Assembly: GCA_964616545.1 (NCBI GenBank)
Contig: CAZTUA010000021.1
Coordinates: 1-32,092 of the forward strand
Direction: 5' to 3'
DNA from: JAQVEM01 sp964616545
GTDB taxonomy: Bacteria > Actinomycetota > Humimicrobiia > Humimicrobiales > Humimicrobiaceae
Length of the DNA: 32,092 nucleotides
Shown here one piece after another: positions 7,503 to 14,671 of this stretch. The notes under the pieces were generated by a model. It ran no database searches. It saw only the letters and a program-made list of their open reading frames with translations, and was not told the DNA's origin. How positions within the stretch are numbered: the first letter of the stretch is position 1; every line of letters starts with the position of its first letter. The position numbers and the translations under genes were made by a program.

Positions 7503-7783
7503 GAATCCGGAAAAATAGCCCTATAAAAAAATATTTTTTAGTTTATTATTATAATAATAATGAATGTATTTTTTATGGAAGGATACAGATAGAAGGGTCC
7601 GGGGTGTTCCAGAATTATTTCCATACTTATCCGGTAAAAATTACTATACTGTATTCTGAATAATATAAATGAAATAATAGAATAAATTCAGGGAAATTCC
7701 AGGGCACAGATATTTGAATTAATATGAAAAAATAAAGTAACCATAACGACAATTATTAACATATACGGATATCATCTACCGGT
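7503..7783. other. Gene-free spacer between the tRNA promoter and the diguanylate cyclase gene
   Basis: No gene is visible in this divergent intergenic stretch. It holds two A/T palindromes in a row, ATTATTATAATAAT and a poly-A/poly-T inverted repeat (about 7525-7565), and a slightly GC-richer patch near 7590-7610. I see no convincing promoter or Shine-Dalgarno site for the + strand gene that starts at 7784. Confidence 0.5.
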
Positions 7784-9337
7784 ATGAATGATTTAAACAT
7801 TTTTATATTTATTGCATTGTTAACCTCTGCTTTTTCTTTGTTTACAATTGTTTTCAGTATATATGCAAAACCATTCAGGAAGGCTACGCGGGCGTTTATC
7901 TTTCTGTCTGTGGCAATTTTTTTAAACTCTGTTTTTTTGATACTTACACTGTCGGGAGATAACCTTCTGGAATCTGCCCGGTGGGATTATTTTCTGGAAA
8001 TAATAGCATTATTCTCCCCGGTACTGTTTTTTGATTTTATAAACAGTTTTCTGGATAACCGGCTGTCAGAAATAAAAACAGTATATAAATTAAGCTATCT
8101 GATAATACCTGCAGGTATATCGATATATTTGCTGGTAAATGAATGCATAGAAGTAAAAAAATTTTCTTTTGGTTACATGCCGGTCTATGAAGAGCAGGTT
8201 CTGATCGGGATATTTTATTTTGTTCCTGTTTATCTTCTGATAACGTCAATGATTTTAAAGAAAATCTTCATGAATCGCAGAAAGAAAAGATACAATAAAA
8301 TATACATTATTATGGCGGCAGGTTTTTTAATATTTATATTTATAAATATAATATACAGCCCACTGGGGCTGGCAGGCATTATAGAGACAATACCGATAAG
8401 TTCCTTCCTGAATCTTATTCTGTATATATTTGTAATATCGGGCATACTGGGCTCTAAATATAATATACAAAATACAACGTTTAGAAAAATATTTGAGAAT
8501 GTGGATGATATTATAATGATCACTGATAATAATGGTAAAATTGTTGATTTCAACAGATGTCCGGGCAGAGAATCTCACTCAAAATCCGGTGATATTCCTG
8601 ATAAGATGGATGATATGTGTATAAAGGAAAATCTTGTAGAGTATTCCAAAAAACCTGAAATAATCAATAATTTCCTGAAAAAGCTCGAAAGTTCCTCAAA
8701 CAAAAAATTCAGGACAGATTTACAACTTACCATAAATGGCAAAGAGAAGATTTATGATTCAAGCATATCTATAATCACGGATAAAAACGGAAGCGCTCTC
8801 GGTAAGCTTACCATATTAAGGGACGTCACTTCTAACAGATTTTACCAGGGGGAGCTGGAAAAAAAATCATGGGTTGATTATCTGACAGGCGCGTATAACA
8901 CAAGATACATTTTTGAAAGGCTGGAGGGGGAAATAAAAAAATATAAGAGATATAAGGAACCTTTCTGCGTGTTTCTTATGGATATAGATAACTTTAAAAA
9001 ATACAATGATAGGTTCGGGCATATTAAAGGAGACGAATTATTAAAAGATATCGTTAATTTGTTCCAGAATAATGTAAGAGAGCATATAGATGTTGTGGGA
9101 AGATACGGGGGAGATGAATTCATAATTATACTCTCCCGTATTGGTCTTGATAAAGCAAGAGATATGGCAGCAAGAATACTCGAGCAGTTAAATCGGAAAT
9201 CAATTGAAATAATCTCACTGAGTATAGGCATTTGTGAATATGATGGAAATTATGATGTTGATAAATTGCTCAGGAAAGCTGATAGCTTAATGTATAAAGC
9301 AAAAAAATCCGGTGGAAATCAAATAGCCTGTAACTAA
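7784..9337 (+). CDS. Membrane-bound sensor diguanylate cyclase (7TM-PAS-GGDEF)
   Basis: The protein of 517 residues should make cyclic di-GMP in response to an unknown signal. Seven hydrophobic segments lie at roughly 5-27, 36-57, 67-87, 103-121, 138-161, 172-190 and 200-222, resembling the 7TM N-terminal region of some histidine kinases. A PAS-like domain follows (about 230-350; 'IFENVDDIIMITDNNGKIVD'). The GGDEF domain (355-515) opens with 'DYLTGAYNTRYIFERL', has 'MDIDNFKKYNDRFGH' and an intact GGDEF at 442-446. The product-inhibition I-site RxxD is not intact: the Asp is in place but the Arg is displaced by one (R-E-H-I-D), giving ExxD. The ATG lacks a good Shine-Dalgarno site. Its neighbours give no functional hint. 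Confidence 0.9.
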   Translation: MNDLNIFIFIALLTSAFSLFTIVFSIYAKPFRKATRAFIFLSVAIFLNSVFLILTLSGDNLLESARWDYFLEIIALFSPVLFFDFINSFLDNRLSEIKTVYKLSYLIIPAGISIYLLVNECIEVKKFSFGYMPVYEEQVLIGIFYFVPVYLLITSMILKKIFMNRRKKRYNKIYIIMAAGFLIFIFINIIYSPLGLAGIIETIPISSFLNLILYIFVISGILGSKYNIQNTTFRKIFENVDDIIMITDNNGKIVDFNRCPGRESHSKSGDIPDKMDDMCIKENLVEYSKKPEIINNFLKKLESSSNKKFRTDLQLTINGKEKIYDSSISIITDKNGSALGKLTILRDVTSNRFYQGELEKKSWVDYLTGAYNTRYIFERLEGEIKKYKRYKEPFCVFLMDIDNFKKYNDRFGHIKGDELLKDIVNLFQNNVREHIDVVGRYGGDEFIIILSRIGLDKARDMAARILEQLNRKSIEIISLSIGICEYDGNYDVDKLLRKADSLMYKAKKSGGNQIACN

Positions 9338-9340
9338 AAT

Positions 9341-9352
9341 CAATTGCAATTG
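9341..9352. repeat. 12-base perfect palindrome after the diguanylate cyclase gene
   Basis: CAATTGCAATTG is its own reverse complement and lies 4 bases after the stop codon. It could be an operator-like site or chance in AT-rich DNA. No T-run follows, so it is not a typical terminator. The rest of 9353-9500 shows nothing I can name. Confidence 0.2.
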
Positions 9353-9501
9353 TTAATGCATTTATCAGAAAAATCATAAATTTGCCGGTAATAGTTAAAA
9401 GAACTGCTAAGTTTTTATCCTATATCAAATCAGGATATTCTCTCCTCTTAGACTCTATGGTCCGCCCGTATTTTTACAGGTATAAAAAATATTTTGTTAA
9501 A

Positions 9502-9510
9502 TGTTATAAT
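9502..9510 (+). promoter_or_regulatory. Candidate extended -10 promoter of polA
   Basis: TGTTATAAT is a perfect TATAAT with a TGn extension. No good -35 box is found at 16-18 bases, as expected for an extended -10 promoter. A start near 9517 leaves a leader of about 73 bases before the TTG at 9590. Confidence 0.5.
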
Positions 9511-9589
9511 GTAAAACTGCACAGCATAAGAAAATAAATTTTTAATTTACTGTCAATAATAGATAATTTTAAGCCAGGTGCTTTAAGCA

Positions 9590-12361
9590 TTGAATGAAAA
9601 TAAGAATAAAAGGGCGATTTTAATAGATGGAAATAATATAGCGTACAGGGCTTTTTATGCGATTCCTGAAACTGTATCAACATCATCTGGCATAGCTACC
9701 AATGCTGTGCTGGGATTCACCAATATGCTACTGAAGCTCATAGAAGAAGAAAATCCGGATACCATAGTATGTGCCTTTGACAGTAAAAAGCCGACTTTCA
9801 GGCATGAAATGTTTGACCAGTATAAAATAAAAAGAAAAAAGATGCCTTCCGGTCTATCCGAACAGTTTCCCCTAATTAAAGAAGTTTTAAGTGCTTTTAA
9901 TATTGCCTGCCTGGAAAAAGATGGTTTTGAAGCTGATGATATAATTGCAGATCTGGCCGGAAGCCTTAAAGATAAGTTTGAAAAAATCATAATAGTAACC
10001 GGGGATAAGGATATACTGCAGCTTGTTTCCGGAAATATAAAGGTCATGGCTATTAAAAAGGGTATTACGGACACGGTATTATTTGATGGGACAGGTGTCA
10101 GGGAGAAGTTTGGCGTTGAGCCGGGCCATATAAAAGACCTGCTGGCACTTATGGGAGACAGTTCGGATAATATACCCGGAATTCCGGGAATAGGGCCGGG
10201 GACCGCAAAATTGCTTGTAGCAGGGTATGGTACGGTAGAAAATATCTATGAGAATCTGGATAAGATAGAGAATAAACACATAAGAGAGCTATTGTTGAAG
10301 AATAAAGAACTTGCTGAATTGAGCAAAAAACTAACCACATTAAAAAAAACAGGTGATATAAATGCTGAAGAGATAATAGAGAATAGCTTTAAAAATATCA
10401 GTACAGGCAGGGTAAAACAACTTTTCCAGAGTCTCGAGTTCAAAAATTTGGAAAAGAGACTTTACAAACTAAAGGATAAAATAGACTTTAAAGAGGAAGA
10501 TGATAAGAGCAGGGAAAACATAGAAATAATGGATAAAATATCATTAAAGTATCTGGTCCGGGAACCGGGGATTGAAATTAACCGGATTAAGACCGGTGAT
10601 AAGGTCTACACAGCTGTCTGGGAGTATGATAATCAATTTTACGGAATCATTTTATATTGGGGAGAAAATTGCGCTTATTTAATAGAAAAAAAAGACCTGG
10701 AAAATGATAGTGTAAAAAATTCTATTAGAAAAATACTGGGGAATGAAGAAAATAAAATTTCTGGTTTTGATTTCAAGAAAATATATAAAATATTGAAAAA
10801 ATACGGTTTCAATGTAAGGGGAAATTTTATAGATTATAAAATTCTATATTTAATCCTGAATCCTGTTAAATCCAATACAAGCATGGATGAGATAATTTAT
10901 GACCTGATGCAGGTAGAGCCGGAAAGCCTTAATAGAAAAATTTATACCGGTCTCAGTAATGAAGAGAAAGCTTTATATATTCCTGAAGATATTGATAAAA
11001 GGAAGCAGCTGGAGCTTGATTTTAGCGGGAAAGAAGAAGAGAAAATCAGGCTGGCTGGATACGAGCTGGATATAGAAGTAAAAAAATTGAGTATGTATGG
11101 AAAAATTGAGGAAAAACTGCTGAAAAGAATACAGGAAGAAGAAATGGAAGAGTTATACTGGAAGATTGAAGAGCCGCTCATAAAGGTCCTTGCAGAGATG
11201 GAATACAGGGGAGTCAATATTGATAGAAAATATTTAAATGGTTTGATAAGGGAGTATGAGCGCGATATAGAAAATCTAAAGGAAGAAATTTATGGATTAT
11301 GCGGGGATGAATTTAACATAAATTCATCACAGCAGCTTTCAGATGTATTGTATAATAAACTCGGTCTTCCGGCTGTAAAAAAAACCAAAACAGGACTATC
11401 CACTGATGCAGGAGCCCTGAGGGCTATTTATGACAGCTCCCCGGTTATAAGGAAAATTCTTGATTATAGAGAAAAAACCAAACTGAAAAATACTTATATT
11501 GATGTTTTGCCGGAATTGGTTGACCCTGAAGATTCAAGAGTACATACAACATATAATCAACTCGGGACATCTACCGGCAGAATAAGCAGCAGCGACCCTA
11601 ACCTCCAGAATATTCCTGTAAGAACAGAATACGGCAGGCAGATAAGAAAAGCATTCATTCCAGGAGCGGGTTACGACCTGATAATGGCTTCGGATTATTC
11701 ACAGATTGAATTGCGTATTCTGGCGCATCTTTCAGGAGATAAAATATTAATAAATTCTTTTAAAAGGGAGGAGGATATACATGCAAGAACAGCTTCGGAA
11801 CTTTTTGAAGTGGACTATGAAAGTGTCACTGAAGACCTGAGAAGAAAAGCAAAAGCCATAAATTTTGGAATAATATACGGAATGACCGAGTACGGTCTTA
11901 TGAACAGGCTTTCCATTTCCGAGGATGAAGCCAGGGAATACATAAAGAAATATTTTGATAAATACCCTGATGTAAAAAAGTATATAAAATTTCTGATAGG
12001 TGAAGCATATAAAAAGGGCTACTCTAAAACAATTTTTGGGAGAAAAAGATATTTAAGGGAACTGGGAAGCAGCAATAATAAACTAAGGAGCCTGGGGGAG
12101 AGATTTGCAGTGAATACACCAATCCAGGGGAGTGCAGCTGATATAATGAAGCTTTCAACTACAGTGCTTTTTGATAAATTGAAATCTGAAAAAATAGATA
12201 GCAATATAATTCTTCATGTTCATGACGAACTTGTACTGGAACTAAAGAAAAAAGACAGCAAAGTTGTTGAAAAAGCTGTAAAAGAGTCAATGGAAAATTG
12301 CATAAAATTAAAGGTAAATTTAAAAGTTGATATAAAAAGCGGCAGGAACTGGTATATGTAA
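9590..12361 (+). CDS. polA: DNA polymerase I with an inactivated proofreading domain
   Basis: Pol I fills repair gaps and removes RNA primers. The 923 residues comprise a 5'-3' exonuclease domain (1 to about 290: 'ILIDGNNIAYRAFYA', 'GFEADDIIADLAG', 'TGDKDILQLV', 'GDSSDNIPGIPGIGPGTA'), a degenerate 3'-5' exonuclease fold (about 310-500), and the polymerase domain. Motif A 'SDYSQIELRILAHLSGD' has catalytic Asp702, motif B is 'KAINFGIIYG', and motif C 'HVHDELVLE' has His878-Asp879-Glu880. The exonuclease DxE motif is absent and the motif II Asp is replaced, so proofreading is expected to be lost, as in Taq and Bst. The start is a TTG behind AGGTG at 9 bases; no ATG/GTG is in frame nearby. It heads the polA-rpsA-coaE-uvr block. 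Confidence 0.96.
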   Translation: MNENKNKRAILIDGNNIAYRAFYAIPETVSTSSGIATNAVLGFTNMLLKLIEEENPDTIVCAFDSKKPTFRHEMFDQYKIKRKKMPSGLSEQFPLIKEVLSAFNIACLEKDGFEADDIIADLAGSLKDKFEKIIIVTGDKDILQLVSGNIKVMAIKKGITDTVLFDGTGVREKFGVEPGHIKDLLALMGDSSDNIPGIPGIGPGTAKLLVAGYGTVENIYENLDKIENKHIRELLLKNKELAELSKKLTTLKKTGDINAEEIIENSFKNISTGRVKQLFQSLEFKNLEKRLYKLKDKIDFKEEDDKSRENIEIMDKISLKYLVREPGIEINRIKTGDKVYTAVWEYDNQFYGIILYWGENCAYLIEKKDLENDSVKNSIRKILGNEENKISGFDFKKIYKILKKYGFNVRGNFIDYKILYLILNPVKSNTSMDEIIYDLMQVEPESLNRKIYTGLSNEEKALYIPEDIDKRKQLELDFSGKEEEKIRLAGYELDIEVKKLSMYGKIEEKLLKRIQEEEMEELYWKIEEPLIKVLAEMEYRGVNIDRKYLNGLIREYERDIENLKEEIYGLCGDEFNINSSQQLSDVLYNKLGLPAVKKTKTGLSTDAGALRAIYDSSPVIRKILDYREKTKLKNTYIDVLPELVDPEDSRVHTTYNQLGTSTGRISSSDPNLQNIPVRTEYGRQIRKAFIPGAGYDLIMASDYSQIELRILAHLSGDKILINSFKREEDIHARTASELFEVDYESVTEDLRRKAKAINFGIIYGMTEYGLMNRLSISEDEAREYIKKYFDKYPDVKKYIKFLIGEAYKKGYSKTIFGRKRYLRELGSSNNKLRSLGERFAVNTPIQGSAADIMKLSTTVLFDKLKSEKIDSNIILHVHDELVLELKKKDSKVVEKAVKESMENCIKLKVNLKVDIKSGRNWYM

Positions 12362-12498
12362 AAAAATACCTTATAATATTGATTATTCTTTTTTTGCATG
12401 TTATCCTTTTTCAAATATTAAAAAAGGAGATTGATTTATTAAAAAATGATAGAGAAAAATTATCAAAAAAAGTTAACAAACGAAAATTGCATGATTGA
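12331..12498 (+). other. Open frame for a possible small membrane/coiled-coil peptide between polA and rpsA
   Basis: A frame distinct from polA and rpsA is open from 12331 to the TGA at 12496-12498. After the polA stop it encodes a basic start (VKKY), about 15 hydrophobic residues ('LIILIILFLHVILFQ'), then a charged heptad-like stretch ('KKEIDLLKNDREKLSKKV'). This TM-plus-coil layout is like small FtsB/DivIC-type proteins. No ATG or GTG is in frame; only CTG 12349 or TTG 12379 could start it, and neither has a proper Shine-Dalgarno site. The end overlaps the first codons of rpsA. It may be chance. Confidence 0.22.
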
Positions 12499-13825
12499 AG
12501 ACGAAGAAGGGAAAATGGTCCCTAATTATGACCTGACAATGATTAATTTAAATGATGGTGATATTGTCAGAGGAAAAGTGGTAAAAATTGATAAAGACGA
12601 AGTTCTTGTAGACGTGGGCTTTAAATCAGAAGGAGTTATACCGCTGAATGAGTTATCAATAAGGAATAATGTAAAAACAGAGGATGTTTTAAAGATCGAC
12701 GATGAAATAGAAATAATGGTTCTTCAAAAGGAGGACCAGGATGGACGATTAATATTATCAAAGAAAAGAGCTGAAGTAGAACAGAATTTTGACAGAATAG
12801 AGAAAATATATGAAAGCGGAGATACAATAGAAGGCGAAATTATAGAATGCGTAAAGGGCGGATTAATTGTTGATATTGGATTGAGAGGTTTCTTACCGGC
12901 ATCATTGATAGATGTAAGGAAAACAAAGGACCTTGAATCTTATATTGGCGAGAAGTGCGTATGCAAAATTATTGAGGTGGACAGGAATAGAAATAATGTT
13001 GTTCTATCAAGAAAGGTTATTATAGAGGATGAGAGGAAAGAACAGAGAAAAGAAGTACTCGGAAATATGGAAGTTGGCCAGATAAGAAAGGGAGTAATTA
13101 CGAGTATAGCAGATTTTGGAGCATTTATAGATGTAGATGGAGTCGACGGACTCGTTCATATTTCGGAACTTTCATGGAACCATGTTAAGCATCCTTCAGA
13201 AGTGGTCAGTGTTAACCAGGAAGTTGATGTTGAGATACTTGATATTGACTATGAGAAGCAGAGGCTATCCCTCGGGCTAAAACAGACACAGAAAGACCCG
13301 TGGATGGAAAGGATTAAAAAATACTCGATTAAAGATATATTAACAGGTAAAGTCACAAGAATCGTAAAATTCGGTTTATTTGTCCAGATAGATGAAGACC
13401 TCGAGGGTCTCGTACACATATCTGAATTAAGTAACGAACAGGTAAGAAAACCAAGCGATGTTGCAAAGATTGGTGACGAACTTACAGTCAGGATTATTGA
13501 TATAGATCTGGATAAGAGAAGGATGGCTTTCAGCGTTAAACAGGTAGAAAACCCTGTTGAAGAAAAAGAAGAAAAATCTCCGGAGAAGGCAGAGGTAAAA
13601 GGAGATAGCATCTCCACAGAAGATAAAAAAGATAAGAAGGCAAAAGTGTCTCCAGAGGAAAAATCTGAAGCAGAGAAAAGATCTGATGCAGAGAATAAAA
13701 AAAAGGATGCTTCTACTGAGGAGAAAATAACAGATACAGAAGATTCAGAAAATGAAAATTCCAATAAAAAGAGAAAAATAAAAGAGCTGCTAAAAGAAAT
13801 GAAAGATGAAGCCAATATAGAATAG
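12446..13825 (+). CDS. rpsA: 30S ribosomal protein S1-like RNA-binding protein with four S1 domains
   Basis: S1 binds mRNA on the small subunit and helps initiation. The 459-residue protein has S1 domains at about 37-107, 125-190, 210-280 and 296-367; phrases such as 'VLQKEDQDGRLILSKKRA' and 'ADFGAFIDVDGVDGLVHISE' are very like actinobacterial S1. Residues 370-459 form a low-complexity Lys/Glu/Ser tail that is likely disordered. The start is uncertain. ATG 12446 gives the annotated length, but the GGAGA at 12426-12430 is about 15 bases away and a stop precedes it in frame. ATG 12491 would remove 15 residues and still leave 26 residues before domain 1, with no good site either. The polA-rpsA-coaE order supports the call. 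Confidence 0.92.
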   Translation: MIEKNYQKKLTNENCMIEDEEGKMVPNYDLTMINLNDGDIVRGKVVKIDKDEVLVDVGFKSEGVIPLNELSIRNNVKTEDVLKIDDEIEIMVLQKEDQDGRLILSKKRAEVEQNFDRIEKIYESGDTIEGEIIECVKGGLIVDIGLRGFLPASLIDVRKTKDLESYIGEKCVCKIIEVDRNRNNVVLSRKVIIEDERKEQRKEVLGNMEVGQIRKGVITSIADFGAFIDVDGVDGLVHISELSWNHVKHPSEVVSVNQEVDVEILDIDYEKQRLSLGLKQTQKDPWMERIKKYSIKDILTGKVTRIVKFGLFVQIDEDLEGLVHISELSNEQVRKPSDVAKIGDELTVRIIDIDLDKRRMAFSVKQVENPVEEKEEKSPEKAEVKGDSISTEDKKDKKAKVSPEEKSEAEKRSDAENKKKDASTEEKITDTEDSENENSNKKRKIKELLKEMKDEANIE

Positions 13826-13923
13826 ATAGCGGACACTTCTTAAATTTATATATAGATACACAGAATAAAGCCGGCCCGGGTGTAACTGCAGTACTCTTAA
13901 AATCATTAAATATTCTGGAAAAA

Positions 13924-13949
13924 TCATTAATTACTGCTACTATTAATGA
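13924..13949 (+). repeat. Inverted repeat between rpsA and coaE
   Basis: Perfect 8-base arms TCATTAAT (13924-13931) and ATTAATGA (13942-13949) enclose a 10-base loop; a T-rich stretch lies about 10 bases further on. The stem is AT-rich and weak, so it is at best a poor terminator or a protein-binding site. The rest of the 215-base gap has no gene. Confidence 0.3.
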
Positions 13950-14028
13950 TGGTTGTTATCTTTTAATTTAACAGCCATAAGCCTGTATGTTCTACAGAAT
14001 ATGTTGATATGAAAACCTGAGACGGAAC

Positions 14029-14034
14029 GGGAGG
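14029..14034 (+). promoter_or_regulatory. Shine-Dalgarno site that decides the coaE start
   Basis: GGGAGG is a strong ribosome-binding site. Six bases downstream lies ATA (14041) in the coaE frame, with ATT and ATC between. No ATG, GTG or TTG is in frame from the stop at 14005-14007 until a TTG at 14128, which lies beyond the P-loop. Confidence 0.7.
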
Positions 14035-14040
14035 ATTATC

Positions 14041-14628
14041 ATAAAAATAGTAGGAATTACCGGAAAAATAGCTTCGGGTAAAAGCACGGTAAGCAGACAG
14101 CTAGAAAAAATAAAGCAGAATGCCCTTTTGCTTGATGTGGATAGAATTGCAAAAGATATATACAAGAAAAATCCTGATATTCTGGAAAAGCTAAGATATT
14201 CTTTTGGTAAAGGAATATTTAATTCTAAAAATAACCTGGTTTTCAGTAATCTTGCAGAAATTGTATTTTCAGACAGAAGAGAGCTTATAAAATTAAATAA
14301 ATTAATGTTCCCTTTGATAAGAAAAGAAGTCAAAAACATTCTTTCAGGAAACAAAAAAAGAGATTATATAATTATAGATGCTGCAGTATTGTTTGACTGC
14401 GGACTTGATGATCTATGTGACTGTATAATTTATGTTAGAAGTCCAATAAAGCAGAGAAAACTATTTTTAAAAAATAAAGGCCTTCCGGATGATGAGGTAA
14501 AACTTAAAATACATGGGCAGCATATAAAAATTGATAAGAGAAAAGTAAATTTTATAATAGACAATGATGGCTCTCTGGAAAGACTTTTAAAGAAAATAGA
14601 AAAAGTTGCCTCAGAGATAGGGCCATAA
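14041..14628 (+). CDS. coaE: Dephospho-CoA kinase, divergent, with apparent ATA start
   Basis: CoaE phosphorylates the ribose of dephospho-CoA in the last step of coenzyme A synthesis. From the ATA at 14041 the product has 195 residues, the usual size. The first strand and P-loop 'KIVGITGKIASGKSTV' place the N-terminus: Walker A is residues 8-15, with GK replacing the usual GG. Other equivalents are 'DVDRIAKDIY' (family DAD.IAR), 'DAAVLFDCGL' (family PLLFE) and 'IHGQHIKIDKR'; several conserved Arg/Glu positions differ, so it is a divergent member. A start at TTG 14128 would delete the nucleotide-binding loop and cannot be right. The GGGAGG at 14029-14034 and the rpsA-coaE-uvrB order support this model. 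Confidence 0.82.
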   Translation: MKIVGITGKIASGKSTVSRQLEKIKQNALLLDVDRIAKDIYKKNPDILEKLRYSFGKGIFNSKNNLVFSNLAEIVFSDRRELIKLNKLMFPLIRKEVKNILSGNKKRDYIIIDAAVLFDCGLDDLCDCIIYVRSPIKQRKLFLKNKGLPDDEVKLKIHGQHIKIDKRKVNFIIDNDGSLERLLKKIEKVASEIGP

Positions 14629-14671
14629 TCAATATTTTTAAGTAAAAATTCTAAATAAGTGTTTGTTTGCC

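Noticed and set aside
13249..13836. 195-codon minus-strand frame rich in Ser and Phe
   Set aside because: It mirrors the Lys/Glu-rich tail of S1 (AGA/GAA read backwards give Ser/Phe-rich sequence); a shadow frame.
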